A stretch of DNA of 17,183 nucleotides from an uncultured Blautia sp. (GTDB lineage Bacteria; Bacillota; Clostridia; Lachnospirales; Lachnospiraceae), in contig CAKRPO010000049.1 of assembly GCA_934378195.1 (NCBI GenBank), forward strand, positions 1-17,183, written 5' to 3'. Positions 8,391-14,823 of the stretch are shown here, piece after piece. The translations under genes and the position numbers were made by a program. Position 1 is the stretch's first letter. Each line of letters starts with the position of its first letter. Below the pieces are notes generated by a model. It saw nothing but the letters and a program-made list of their open reading frames with translations. It ran no database searches and had not been told where the DNA came from.

Positions 8391-9260
8391 ATGGATATTA
8401 ATCTTGAATTATATAAAGTTTTCTATTATGTTGCCACAACCTTAAGTTTCTCCGAGGCATCCCGCCAGCTTTTTATCTCTCAGTCTGCTGTCAGCCAGTC
8501 GATCAAGACCCTGGAAAAAAAACTCGGTCACACACTCTTTATACGCAGTACCAAAAAAGTTCTCCTCACACCGGAAGGAGAACTTCTTCTGGAACATGTC
8601 AAACCTGCCCTACAGATGCTTGATGAAGGAGAATCCCTCCTCTCAGGCGACAACATGCTCAAGGGACAGCTTCGCATCGCTGCCAGTGACACGATCTGCC
8701 GCTATTTCCTGATTGAATATTTTCAAAAATTTCACCAGACGTATCCGGATGTCCGGATTAAAGTCACCAACAGTACATCGATCGGCTGTGTCGAACTTCT
8801 GGAAAAAGGCCAGGTTGACCTGATCGTATGCAACTCTCCGAACTCCCGGCTCGGAACGCATACCAATGTCAAAGTTCTGAGAGATTTTCATGATATCTTT
8901 GTCGGAAATCCAGACTGTTTTTCCTTTCGTCATCTCCCATGCTCACTGGAAGACCTTCTGGAATATCCAATCCTGATGCTTTCATCCAAAAGTACAACCA
9001 GCGAATATCTCTATCATACATTCGCTGTACGTAATCTGAAACTGCTGCCGGAAGTCGAGCTCAACAGCAATGACCTGCTGATGGATCTTGCAAGGATCGG
9101 GCTTGGTATCGCCTGTGTCCCGGATTATATGCTTCGTCCGGAAAATTCTCTCAAGCCGATTCCACTTACAGAGACGCTTCCCTCCCGCCAGCTGATCCTT
9201 GTACAGCATGACAGCCTGCCAGCCTCCCAGGCAGCTGAAAGATTCCTGGAAATGTTTTGA
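8391..9260 (+). CDS. LysR-family transcriptional regulator
   Basis: 289-aa regulator with the usual LysR length and layout. The N-terminal winged helix-turn-helix (about 1-60) reads FYYVATTLSFSEASRQL, then ISQSAVSQSIKTLEKKLG and LFIRSTKKVLLTPEG. A linker helix and a type 2 periplasmic-binding-like effector domain follow (about 88-289), with LKGQLRIAASDTICRYFL at its start. ATG 8391 is chosen because GGAGG ends 5 nt before it; an upstream in-frame TTG at 8379 overlaps that SD. The effector cannot be read from sequence. It is divergent from purL with a strong palindrome between them, so it may control itself and perhaps purL. The neighbouring minus-strand cluster ends convergently with it. Confidence 0.9.
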   Translation: MDINLELYKVFYYVATTLSFSEASRQLFISQSAVSQSIKTLEKKLGHTLFIRSTKKVLLTPEGELLLEHVKPALQMLDEGESLLSGDNMLKGQLRIAASDTICRYFLIEYFQKFHQTYPDVRIKVTNSTSIGCVELLEKGQVDLIVCNSPNSRLGTHTNVKVLRDFHDIFVGNPDCFSFRHLPCSLEDLLEYPILMLSSKSTTSEYLYHTFAVRNLKLLPEVELNSNDLLMDLARIGLGIACVPDYMLRPENSLKPIPLTETLPSRQLILVQHDSLPASQAAERFLEMF

Positions 9261-9295
9261 AATTCTGTTTGCTTCTTCCGATCATTCAAAAAAGG

Positions 9296-9338
9296 TCCCC
9301 GGCAGTCACTGGTTTTACTTTCCAGTCACTGTCGGGGA
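9296..9338. terminator. Terminator between lysR and mrp, mainly for the mrp transcript
   Basis: The 17-bp arms TCCCCGGCAGTCACTGG (9296-9312) and CCAGTCACTGTCGGGGA (9322-9338) pair except for one mismatch and one G-U. On the minus strand the stem is followed by CCTTTTTTG, a good U-tract for the mrp transcript. On plus it is followed by TTATCTG, weaker but possibly adequate for lysR. Confidence 0.88.
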
Positions 9339-9352
9339 TTATCTGTCAGAAT

Positions 9353-10189
9353 TTACTCTGGCATAACCTCTACTGCTTTTGTGATATATTCATTGTTAAT
9401 CTGATCAAAAGCACCACTGTCTGCCTTAGACGCATATGCCATGTCGATCGGCATCTTGCCTAATACCGGTACATTCAGCTCTGCTGCAATCTCATCAATA
9501 TGACTCTCGCCAAAGATCTTGATCGGTGTTCCGCAGTCCGGACATTTCACATAGCTGTAGTTCTCTACGATTCCGAGTACCGGAATCTTCATCATCTCAG
9601 CCATGTTGTATGCTTTCTTGACGATCATCCTGACAAGATCCTGTGGGGAGCTTACGATCACGATACCGTCAATCGGAAGGGACTGGAATACGGTAAGCGG
9701 TACATCACCGGTTCCCGGAGGCATGTCTACAAAAAGATAATCTACTTTATCCCATACGACATCTGTCCAGAACTGTTTGACCATATTCGCAAGAACCGGT
9801 CCTCTCCAGATAACCGGGGTGTCTTCTGTAGGAAGAAGAAGGTTGATAGACATAACCTTGATGCCGTTGGCTGTCTCCATCGGATAGATACCATTATCAT
9901 CTGCCTGTGCTGCTCCGGTCAGTCCATACATCTTTGGAATGGATGGTCCTGTGATATCTGCATCCAGGATACCTACCTTATATCCCCTGGCCGCCATTGC
10001 ATTTGCAAGGGAGCCTGTCACAAAAGATTTACCTACGCCGCCCTTGCCGCTGACAACACCGATCACGTGTTTTACATCTGAAAAAATATTCTGCTCCGCC
10101 ATAAAATTCTGCGGATTGCTCTTTTCTTTGCTTGCGCACCCTTCGCAGCTTGATTTGCCGCATGATCCGCTGTTACTACATTCTGCCAT
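9353..10189 (-). CDS. mrp: Mrp/NBP35-family Fe-S carrier P-loop ATPase
   Basis: 278-aa cytoplasmic ATPase of the Mrp/NBP35/ApbC family, which binds and transfers iron-sulfur clusters. Seen: a deviant Walker A GKGGVGKS (48-55), DADITGPSIPKMYGL (76-90), Walker B-region VDMPPGTGD (154-162), and the family CxxC at Cys216/Cys219 in YVKCPDCG, the cluster-bridging site of the dimer. The short N-terminal extension holds four Cys (4, 10, 15, 18), as in NBP35-like proteins where such Cys hold a second cluster. The start has AAAGGAG 8 nt upstream. It follows csoR by 72 nt and ends the cluster at a strong terminator. Family assignment is firm; the client proteins are unknown. Confidence 0.93.
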   Translation of the reverse strand: MAECSNSGSCGKSSCEGCASKEKSNPQNFMAEQNIFSDVKHVIGVVSGKGGVGKSFVTGSLANAMAARGYKVGILDADITGPSIPKMYGLTGAAQADDNGIYPMETANGIKVMSINLLLPTEDTPVIWRGPVLANMVKQFWTDVVWDKVDYLFVDMPPGTGDVPLTVFQSLPIDGIVIVSSPQDLVRMIVKKAYNMAEMMKIPVLGIVENYSYVKCPDCGTPIKIFGESHIDEIAAELNVPVLGKMPIDMAYASKADSGAFDQINNEYITKAVEVMPE

Positions 10190-10261
10190 TTGTCATACTC
10201 CTTTATTTTCCGGTCATACTGTCACTGTCTACCGTGGCTGTATAGCCTGTATTTTCTTTAC

Positions 10262-10609
10262 TTATTTCATAAACCGGTCGATTGCGCGCTCCAACTCTTT
10301 GATCGCGTCCTTATCGCCATGCTCCACTGCATCTACGATACAGTGCTCGATATGATCCTGCAGGATGATCTTGCCTGTATTATTGATTGCAGATTTGACT
10401 GCCGAAAGCTGGATCAGCACTTCAGAACAATCCCTGCCGTCCTCTACCATACGCTTGATGGATTCAAGATGTCCAATCGCTCTGGAAAGCCTGTTCAGGA
10501 CAGCCTTCGTCTGGGCGTGGCTGTGATGATGTCCATGTTCACCGTGAGAATGTTCGACTACTGTCCCATCTTCCAGTACATGTACATGGGTTTCTTTTGT
10601 ATCACTCAT
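10262..10609 (-). CDS. CsoR/RcnR-family metal-sensing repressor with His-rich N-terminus
   Basis: 115-aa all-helical repressor of the CsoR/FrmR (DUF156) family. The core (about 34-115) reads AVLNRLSRAIGHLESIKRMV, then DCSEVLIQLSAVKSAI and DHIEHCI. Cys61, His86 and Cys90 have spacings of 25 and 4, the same as the Cu(I) ligands Cys36/His61/Cys65 of M. tuberculosis CsoR. The His ligand argues against the persulfide sensor CstR, which has two Cys only. The first 32 residues are unusual: HVHVLEDGTVVEHSHGEHGH and then more His, eleven His in all, a likely metal-binding tail. Start: GAGGAG 5 nt upstream of ATG. A separate promoter lies in the 70-nt gap before it (10665-10694), with mrp downstream. 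Copper is the best guess; nickel, cobalt or zinc cannot be excluded. Confidence 0.9.
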   Translation of the reverse strand: MSDTKETHVHVLEDGTVVEHSHGEHGHHHSHAQTKAVLNRLSRAIGHLESIKRMVEDGRDCSEVLIQLSAVKSAINNTGKIILQDHIEHCIVDAVEHGDKDAIKELERAIDRFMK

Positions 10610-10664
10610 GTCTGCTCCTCTCAGGTATCAAATTGAGGCCATATTACTTCAGCCCTGAATTTAT

Positions 10665-10694
10665 ATTATATCATAAATTTTAAATCTCTGTAAA
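10665..10694 (-). promoter_or_regulatory. Candidate internal promoter for csoR-mrp
   Basis: Minus strand: TTTACA (10689-10694, inside the end of the 75-aa gene), 18-bp spacer, TATAAT (10665-10670), an internal promoter for the repressor and mrp. A short dyad TTCAG-GG-CTGAA follows just downstream and might be an operator. Confidence 0.6.
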
Positions 10695-10907
10695 GGAACA
10701 TCTCTGTTTTATCTGTGATGTCACAATATCAAAAATGATGGTTCCGTCTTCCAGAACAGTCTTGTCATAAGTGACATCTTTTCCCTGAAATTTCTGTTTC
10801 ACATATGCTTCCGGATCAGCAATCTCCACTTCCTCTACAAACACATCCCGCATCTGGTTTCGCGGACACTTATTAAAGATCTCCCAGATTACTTCATATT
10901 CTTTCAT
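10680..10907 (-). CDS. Small hypothetical protein (75 aa) in yedF cluster
   Basis: I do not recognise this family. The 75-aa protein begins MKEYEVIWEIFNKCPRNQM, is acidic in the middle (VFVEEVEIADPEAYV), and has Cys14 and Cys70. There is no signal peptide or membrane segment, so it is probably cytoplasmic. It appears real: AAGGTG lies 7 nt before ATG, it starts 22 nt after the DUF3343 gene on the same strand, and it ends 70 nt before csoR. Its place suggests a role with YedF and the DUF3343 protein, but no function can be assigned. Confidence 0.75.
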   Translation of the reverse strand: MKEYEVIWEIFNKCPRNQMRDVFVEEVEIADPEAYVKQKFQGKDVTYDKTVLEDGTIIFDIVTSQIKQRCSFTEI

Positions 10908-10929
10908 CGTTTATCACCTTCATCAGACT

Positions 10930-11166
10930 CTAAATCTCCAAAATCCATTTACCTTCGATTTCATCTGCAAACTCCTGTTCAACTTCTGAAAGCTCTTCCT
11001 GTTTTTCAGCCGGGACAGCCCAGGACAGACCGCAGCTTGCAGAAATTTCTCTTGGTACGGGAAGCAGTCTGCCAGGAAGCGCATGTTCTTTGCAAAACTT
11101 CTCCACTGCGATTGCTCCACTCGTATTATAAAAGGTCAGCAGATATCTTGGAATCTTCTGAATCAT
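10930..11166 (-). CDS. DUF3343 protein, putative Se/S carrier-like
   Basis: 78-aa cytoplasmic protein that resembles the DUF3343 family, small proteins often encoded beside selenium-metabolism genes in Clostridia. Seen: YLLTFYNTSGAIAVEKFCKE near the N-terminus (Cys25), then LPGRLLPVPREISASCGLSW with Cys45 in the conserved SCGLSW-type motif, and an acidic tail. The ATG overlaps the stop of yedF as ATGA and no strong SD is seen, so translation probably depends on yedF. This tight coupling suggests the two act together, with Cys45 a candidate persulfide or selenide carrier. Function is inferred from family and context. Confidence 0.85.
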   Translation of the reverse strand: MIQKIPRYLLTFYNTSGAIAVEKFCKEHALPGRLLPVPREISASCGLSWAVPAEKQEELSEVEQEFADEIEGKWILEI

Positions 11167-11783
11167 GGCTTCACAACTTTGAATGCCTTTGTCATCGTCT
11201 CTACGATATCATACATATTGGTCACTTCACCGACCTGAAGCTTCTCTGTCAGGCCGTAATAATTCAGACAGGTTCCGCATGTCTTGATCTTCACACCCTG
11301 TGCTTCGAGACTCTTGAGATCCTCAAGAGAATCCGAGCCTTCTGTAGTCAGTGTTGCTCCACCATTATAAAAAAGCATTGTTTTCGGAAGGGTATCCAGC
11401 TGTGTTACAGCAAAAAGGAAACCTTTCATCAGAGCTTTGCCAAGCTCATCGTTTCCTCTTCCCATTGTTGCCGTATCCACTGCAATTACAAAATCCCCTT
11501 TTGCATCCGGAATGCAGGAAATTTCTTCCTGTGCACCTGATGCCGGCTGAAAATCTTTTACGCGGATTACAACATGAAATTCTTTGTCACTCTTTTTCTC
11601 AGAAAGAACTTCTGCTCCGGCATGCTTTCCCATTCTGGTAAGATTCTGTACCGCAGTCTCATTATCTACAAGAACTGTGATCTCTGCATCCCCCTGAATG
11701 CTATCCAGTACTTTCTTTGTCTTAACAACAGGAATCGGACACTGCTCGCCCATTGCATTTACTGTATATTTCTGCTCAGCCAT
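11163..11783 (-). CDS. yedF: Sulfurtransferase-like selenium metabolism protein YedF
   Basis: 206-aa two-domain cytoplasmic protein. The N-terminal TusA-like domain (about 5-76) carries the sulfur-carrier Cys15 in GEQCPIPVVKTKK. After a linker, the C-terminal DsrE-like domain (about 96-206) contains VIAVDTATMGRGNDELGK, MLFYNGGATLTTEGS and the Cys pair 169/172 in TCGTCLNYYGL. This matches the YedF family linked to selenium metabolism, where it is thought to carry selenium or persulfide sulfur. No selA, selB or selD lies in the window, so a selenium role cannot be confirmed here. The start has GAGGAGG 7 nt before ATG and a good promoter upstream (11817-11845). It is first in the cluster and overlaps the DUF3343 gene by 4 nt. 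Confidence 0.9.
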   Translation of the reverse strand: MAEQKYTVNAMGEQCPIPVVKTKKVLDSIQGDAEITVLVDNETAVQNLTRMGKHAGAEVLSEKKSDKEFHVVIRVKDFQPASGAQEEISCIPDAKGDFVIAVDTATMGRGNDELGKALMKGFLFAVTQLDTLPKTMLFYNGGATLTTEGSDSLEDLKSLEAQGVKIKTCGTCLNYYGLTEKLQVGEVTNMYDIVETMTKAFKVVKP

Positions 11784-11816
11784 TTTACTGCCTCCTCGTT
11801 TTATTCAATTAATCTT

Positions 11817-11845
11817 ATTGTATCAGACCTTATCTCGTTTTGCAA
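11817..11845 (-). promoter_or_regulatory. yedF promoter
   Basis: Minus strand: TTGCAA (11840-11845), 17-bp spacer, TACAAT (11817-11822), with transcription expected to start near 11810, about 27 nt before the yedF ATG. Confidence 0.78.
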
Positions 11846-11918
11846 TCTATGACTAAAATTGTCCAGTATTAAAAAAAAACACTTCAGCACATTTTGTAAC
11901 TTCGTATAAAAAATATTG

Positions 11919-11966
11919 TCGAAAAGAATTGAACTTCTTCGAATAATAGAGTATCATAGATATAAT
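11919..11966 (+). promoter_or_regulatory. xpt upstream region: -10 box, TCGAA dyad and CGAATAAT element
   Basis: TATAAT at 11961-11966 is the likely -10; a clear -35 at 17 bp is lacking (TTCGAA, 11938-11943, is a poor match), which suggests an activator or a regulated promoter. An imperfect dyad with TCGA (11919-11922) and TTCGA (11938-11942) surrounds AAGAATTGAACTTCTT. TCGAATAAT (11939-11947) repeats the nonamer found before purL. The leader would be only about 31 nt, and no guanine or xanthine riboswitch is seen. Confidence 0.5.
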
Positions 11967-12003
11967 TTTAGAAAAAATGTTTAGAAATCAAAGGAGAGAA
12001 ATC

Positions 12004-12576
12004 ATGCAGCTTTTAAAGGACCGTATACTGAAAGATGGAATCGTAAAACCAGGTAATATTTTGAAGGTAGACAGTTTTTTGAATCATCAGATGGATATTA
12101 CTCTCATCAATGAGATCGGCAAAGAATTCAAGAGACGTTTTGCAGACTGTCCGATCACCAAAATACTTACAATTGAAGCATCCGGTATTGGTATTGCCTG
12201 TATTGCCGCTCAGTATTTTAATGTACCTGTAATTTTTGCAAAAAAAGCGCAGAGTCTGAATCTTGATGGAGAAATGTACTGTTCCAAAGTTGAATCCTTC
12301 ACCCATAAGAAAGTCTATGATGTCATTTTATCCAAGAAATTCCTCGGACCAGAAGATCACGTACTTCTGATCGATGACTTTCTGGCGAATGGATGTGCAC
12401 TGCTTGGTCTGATCGATATTGTCAAAGAATCCGGAGCTACACTGGAGGGTGCCGGAATCGTGATCGAGAAAGGCTTCCAGAACGGTGGACAGAAAATCCG
12501 TGATATGGGTGTACGCCTGGAATCCCTTGCGATCGTAGATTCCATGACTGATGACTCCTTAACATTCCGTGAATAA
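12004..12576 (+). CDS. xpt: Xanthine phosphoribosyltransferase
   Basis: Purine salvage enzyme that converts xanthine and PRPP to XMP in the cytoplasm. The 190-aa length is close to B. subtilis Xpt. Seen: [12 protein letters not shown] and [18 protein letters not shown] at the N-terminus, [20 protein letters not shown] (about 55-75), and the PRPP-binding loop [17 protein letters not shown] with adjacent acidic residues, followed by [11 protein letters not shown]. The start at ATG 12004 is set by AAAGGAG 7 nt upstream; an earlier ATG at 11977 has no SD. It is a single gene with its own terminator. Many Firmicutes place xpt with a xanthine permease (pbuX) under a guanine riboswitch; neither is present here. 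Confidence 0.95.
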   Translation: MQLLKDRILKDGIVKPGNILKVDSFLNHQMDITLINEIGKEFKRRFADCPITKILTIEASGIGIACIAAQYFNVPVIFAKKAQSLNLDGEMYCSKVESFTHKKVYDVILSKKFLGPEDHVLLIDDFLANGCALLGLIDIVKESGATLEGAGIVIEKGFQNGGQKIRDMGVRLESLAIVDSMTDDSLTFRE

Positions 12577-12599
12577 TAAATAATTAATAATCACAAAAG

Positions 12600-12641
12600 A
12601 AACTCCTGCAGGGTATAATCTCAATCATACTGCAGGAGTTT
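12600..12641. terminator. Bidirectional terminator between xpt and lipoprotein gene
   Basis: AAACTCCTGCAG (12600-12611) and CTGCAGGAGTTT (12630-12641) form a perfect 12-bp stem between convergent genes. TTGTATATTTTCTT follows on plus and TTTCTTTTG on minus, so it can serve both xpt and the lipoprotein transcript. Confidence 0.92.
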
Positions 12642-12671
12642 TGTATATTTTCTTATATTATTTATGTAATA

Positions 12672-14144
12672 CTATTTCTTTTTGCCTGATTCCTTGAGCG
12701 TTACCTTAGCCTTTGGAGTCGGCGTAGCTGTTATTTTCTCTGTCGGCTCTGCTTTCTCCGTTGGAGTTGGTGTTGCCGCTTCTGTCGGTGTTGGTGCAGC
12801 CGTCTCTGTTGGCGTCACGCTTGCTTCCGCAGTTGGGGTAACCGGTGCCTCGGTTGGTGTCGGAGTGGCTTCTGGTCTGACTTCATCTTCTGCATAGTAA
12901 CCATTATCAATCAGAATCTCATAATTTTCACGATCGATCATCTGTGGCTCACAGAGATAACTTCCAATAATCTTCACGCCATTGTCGTACTGTTCATAAT
13001 CATTGACTTCCGGATCATCTTCTCCATGCAGATAGACATTTACCATCTCTTCACACTGATCTGCCAGTTCTCTGCGATCCATAAAAATACTGAAGGTCTG
13101 CTTTCCTTCTGCAATTCTGCGTACACCTTCTGCATTACATCCGACACCTGAGATCAGAGGCCAGCTTTCTGTTCCCGGTGTGATTCCTGCTTCTTCCAGG
13201 GCTTCTTCTGCTCCCATTGCTGCATTGTCAAATCCGGCACAGATAATATCAGGTGTATCTCCATCCGGATAAGTGCTTTCCAGAATGTCATCCATCCTCG
13301 ATTTTGCAAGGTCTGTGCTCCATCTGAGAATTCCGGTATCATCAAACGATGTCTTTCCAGACTTGCATACAAGTGTTCCATCATCCAGGTATGGCTGCAG
13401 TGTCTCCATGACTCCATTGTAAAGGAAGAGTGCTTGTGTATCATCCAGCGAGCCCATCAGGAATTCTATGGTACGTGATTCCTTTGCTTCCTGTACTTTA
13501 TCCAGTTCCTCACTGTCTATGATCTGCTTTGCGATCATCTGACCGACCTGGCGTCCGCCAAATGTCACATAATATTTGACCGCATTGGTATTCATGATCA
13601 GATCATCATAAGAAATTACAGGAATATCTGCTTCTTTCACACTGGCAAGGGCATCACTCAGCCCATATGGATCTACCGGTGCGATCACCATCGCAGATAC
13701 CTCATCTTCCGTCATCTGCTGAATCTGTGATACCTGTCTGGAACTGTCATTATCTGCATAGAGCATAACCGGTTCATATCCATCTCCCTGAAACTGCTGC
13801 TCCAGCTCCTTTGCATCTCTCGACCAGTTCTGTTCATCCGGAAGAAGTACCGCTATTTTCTCTTTTTCCTCTTCTGTCGTATCTGCAGTCTCTTCACCTT
13901 CCGCTGAATCGTCTGTATCTTTCTGATCTGCGATTTCGTCTTTCTTTTTATCAGACTTTGAATCAGATGACTTACTGTCTTTCTTATCATCAGATGCAGT
14001 TTCCTCTGTCTGTTCGCCGGTTCCCTCTTTCTCCGTCTGCGCACTTTCGCTGGCGGCTTCTGTCGCTTCATTTTTGCCACAGCCGGTAAACATCGTTCCA
14101 GCCAGAAGTACGCCCAGTAACATACATACTGCTCTTTTTTTCAT
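12672..14144 (-). CDS. Sugar-type periplasmic-binding lipoprotein with Pro/Thr-rich tail
   Basis: 490-aa extracytoplasmic lipoprotein. A lipobox ends at Cys22 (LLAGTMFTGC), so it should be tethered to the outer face of the membrane. Residues 23-95 are a charged Ser/Glu/Lys/Asp linker. Residues 96 to about 420 match type I sugar-binding proteins of the ChvE/MglB kind: KIAVLLPDEQNWSRDAKELE, MVIAPVDPYGLSDALASV, IPVISYDDLIMNTNAV and FDNAAMGAEEALEEAGI. The last 68 residues are (A/T)PTPTEA-like repeats ending in KESGKKK. No ABC permease or ATPase is adjacent, so it may be an orphan receptor, or its transporter lies elsewhere. AAAGGA lies before the ATG; the gene follows the shortened regulator by 17 nt, probably in one transcript. 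The ligand is unknown. Confidence 0.9.
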   Translation of the reverse strand: MKKRAVCMLLGVLLAGTMFTGCGKNEATEAASESAQTEKEGTGEQTEETASDDKKDSKSSDSKSDKKKDEIADQKDTDDSAEGEETADTTEEEKEKIAVLLPDEQNWSRDAKELEQQFQGDGYEPVMLYADNDSSRQVSQIQQMTEDEVSAMVIAPVDPYGLSDALASVKEADIPVISYDDLIMNTNAVKYYVTFGGRQVGQMIAKQIIDSEELDKVQEAKESRTIEFLMGSLDDTQALFLYNGVMETLQPYLDDGTLVCKSGKTSFDDTGILRWSTDLAKSRMDDILESTYPDGDTPDIICAGFDNAAMGAEEALEEAGITPGTESWPLISGVGCNAEGVRRIAEGKQTFSIFMDRRELADQCEEMVNVYLHGEDDPEVNDYEQYDNGVKIIGSYLCEPQMIDRENYEILIDNGYYAEDEVRPEATPTPTEAPVTPTAEASVTPTETAAPTPTEAATPTPTEKAEPTEKITATPTPKAKVTLKESGKKK

Positions 14145-14161
14145 GCTGATTTCCTTTCTGC

Positions 14162-14788
14162 TTATATTCCCTTATACTCTTTTACAAGTGATTTCAGATA
14201 ATCACGATAGGATGCAGCTGCCTTCTTCGGTTTCAGAATGCGAACATCTTTGCCCATCATGGTCAGCCATCCATAAAATTTTGGTCCGACAGCCTGCGGT
14301 GCGATCACCTGCAGAGAACCGGAATCTTTCATCTTGTATTCTCCGTAGCTTCCAAAATATGCACGGATTTCTTTTTCCCTGGAACTGCTGCACTGCAGTT
14401 TCATCATTTTTTCAGTATCCTGGATTTCTTCTTTGCAAAGAATCTGCTCCACAGAAAGTAGAACCGGTGCCGGGGTCTCCTTCACCTCTTCTGCCTTCTC
14501 AGGAGTCGTTGCCGCTGCTTTTTTCTTTGCCGTTACCGGTACTTCAGCTGCCTCTGAACTATTGGCAAGATAATAACCGCCCGGTCTGCCTCTTTTGTAC
14601 TGTACATCCAGGCCAAATTCACGAAGAGCTTCGATATCATCGTAGATGCTCTTTCTCTCTGCAGTGATTCCATATTCCATCAGTTTGTCAAGAATCTCCT
14701 GCATCGTCACGATATGACTCTCACTGGTTCCAATGAGCAGGTGTTCCAGAACCAGGATTTTTCCCTTCTGATTATGTGATTTTGCCAT
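14162..14788 (-). CDS. HTH regulator of WYL type lacking the WYL core
   Basis: 208-aa predicted DNA-binding protein. The N-terminal winged helix (about 9-75) reads ILVLEHLLIGTSES, then AERKSIYDDIEALREFGLDV and RGRPGGYYL, the layout of YafY/DeoR-like WYL regulators. Residues 76-108 are an Ala/Lys/Glu-rich linker. From about 128, MKLQCSSSREKEIRAYFGS and FYGWLTMMGKDVRILKPKKA resemble the C-terminal WCX extension of WYL proteins. The WYL core normally found between them is not seen, and the protein is shorter than the usual 300 or so residues. SD GAGGG precedes ATG 14788. It starts 35 nt after gatD and ends 17 nt before the lipoprotein gene. Target and ligand are unknown. Confidence 0.8.
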   Translation of the reverse strand: MAKSHNQKGKILVLEHLLIGTSESHIVTMQEILDKLMEYGITAERKSIYDDIEALREFGLDVQYKRGRPGGYYLANSSEAAEVPVTAKKKAAATTPEKAEEVKETPAPVLLSVEQILCKEEIQDTEKMMKLQCSSSREKEIRAYFGSYGEYKMKDSGSLQVIAPQAVGPKFYGWLTMMGKDVRILKPKKAAASYRDYLKSLVKEYKGI

Positions 14789-14823
14789 ATTTATTCCCTC
14801 TTCATTTGTTATTTACTGCCACT

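Noticed and set aside
9500..10081. Plus-strand frames opposite mrp, also 10190-10636 opposite csoR
   Set aside because: They are shadows of clearly recognised genes, without SD or recognisable domains.
10262..10609. CstR-type persulfide sensor instead of a metal sensor
   Set aside because: Its sulfur-gene neighbours favour it, but His86 at the Cu-ligand position and the His-rich tail favour metal. It is kept as an alternative, not the call.
11880..12003. Guanine/xanthine riboswitch before xpt
   Set aside because: The conserved purine-aptamer core sequences are absent and the likely leader is only about 31 nt.
12777..12880. Short periodic TCGGTGTTGGTG-like DNA, considered as a CRISPR or minisatellite
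   Set aside because: It is coding repeat DNA for the PTPTEA tail, with irregular units and no spacers.
12682..12897. Val/Gly/Ala-rich plus-strand frame at the lipoprotein tail
   Set aside because: It is the reverse complement of the Pro/Thr repeat region; the repetitive peptide is an artefact of the repeats.
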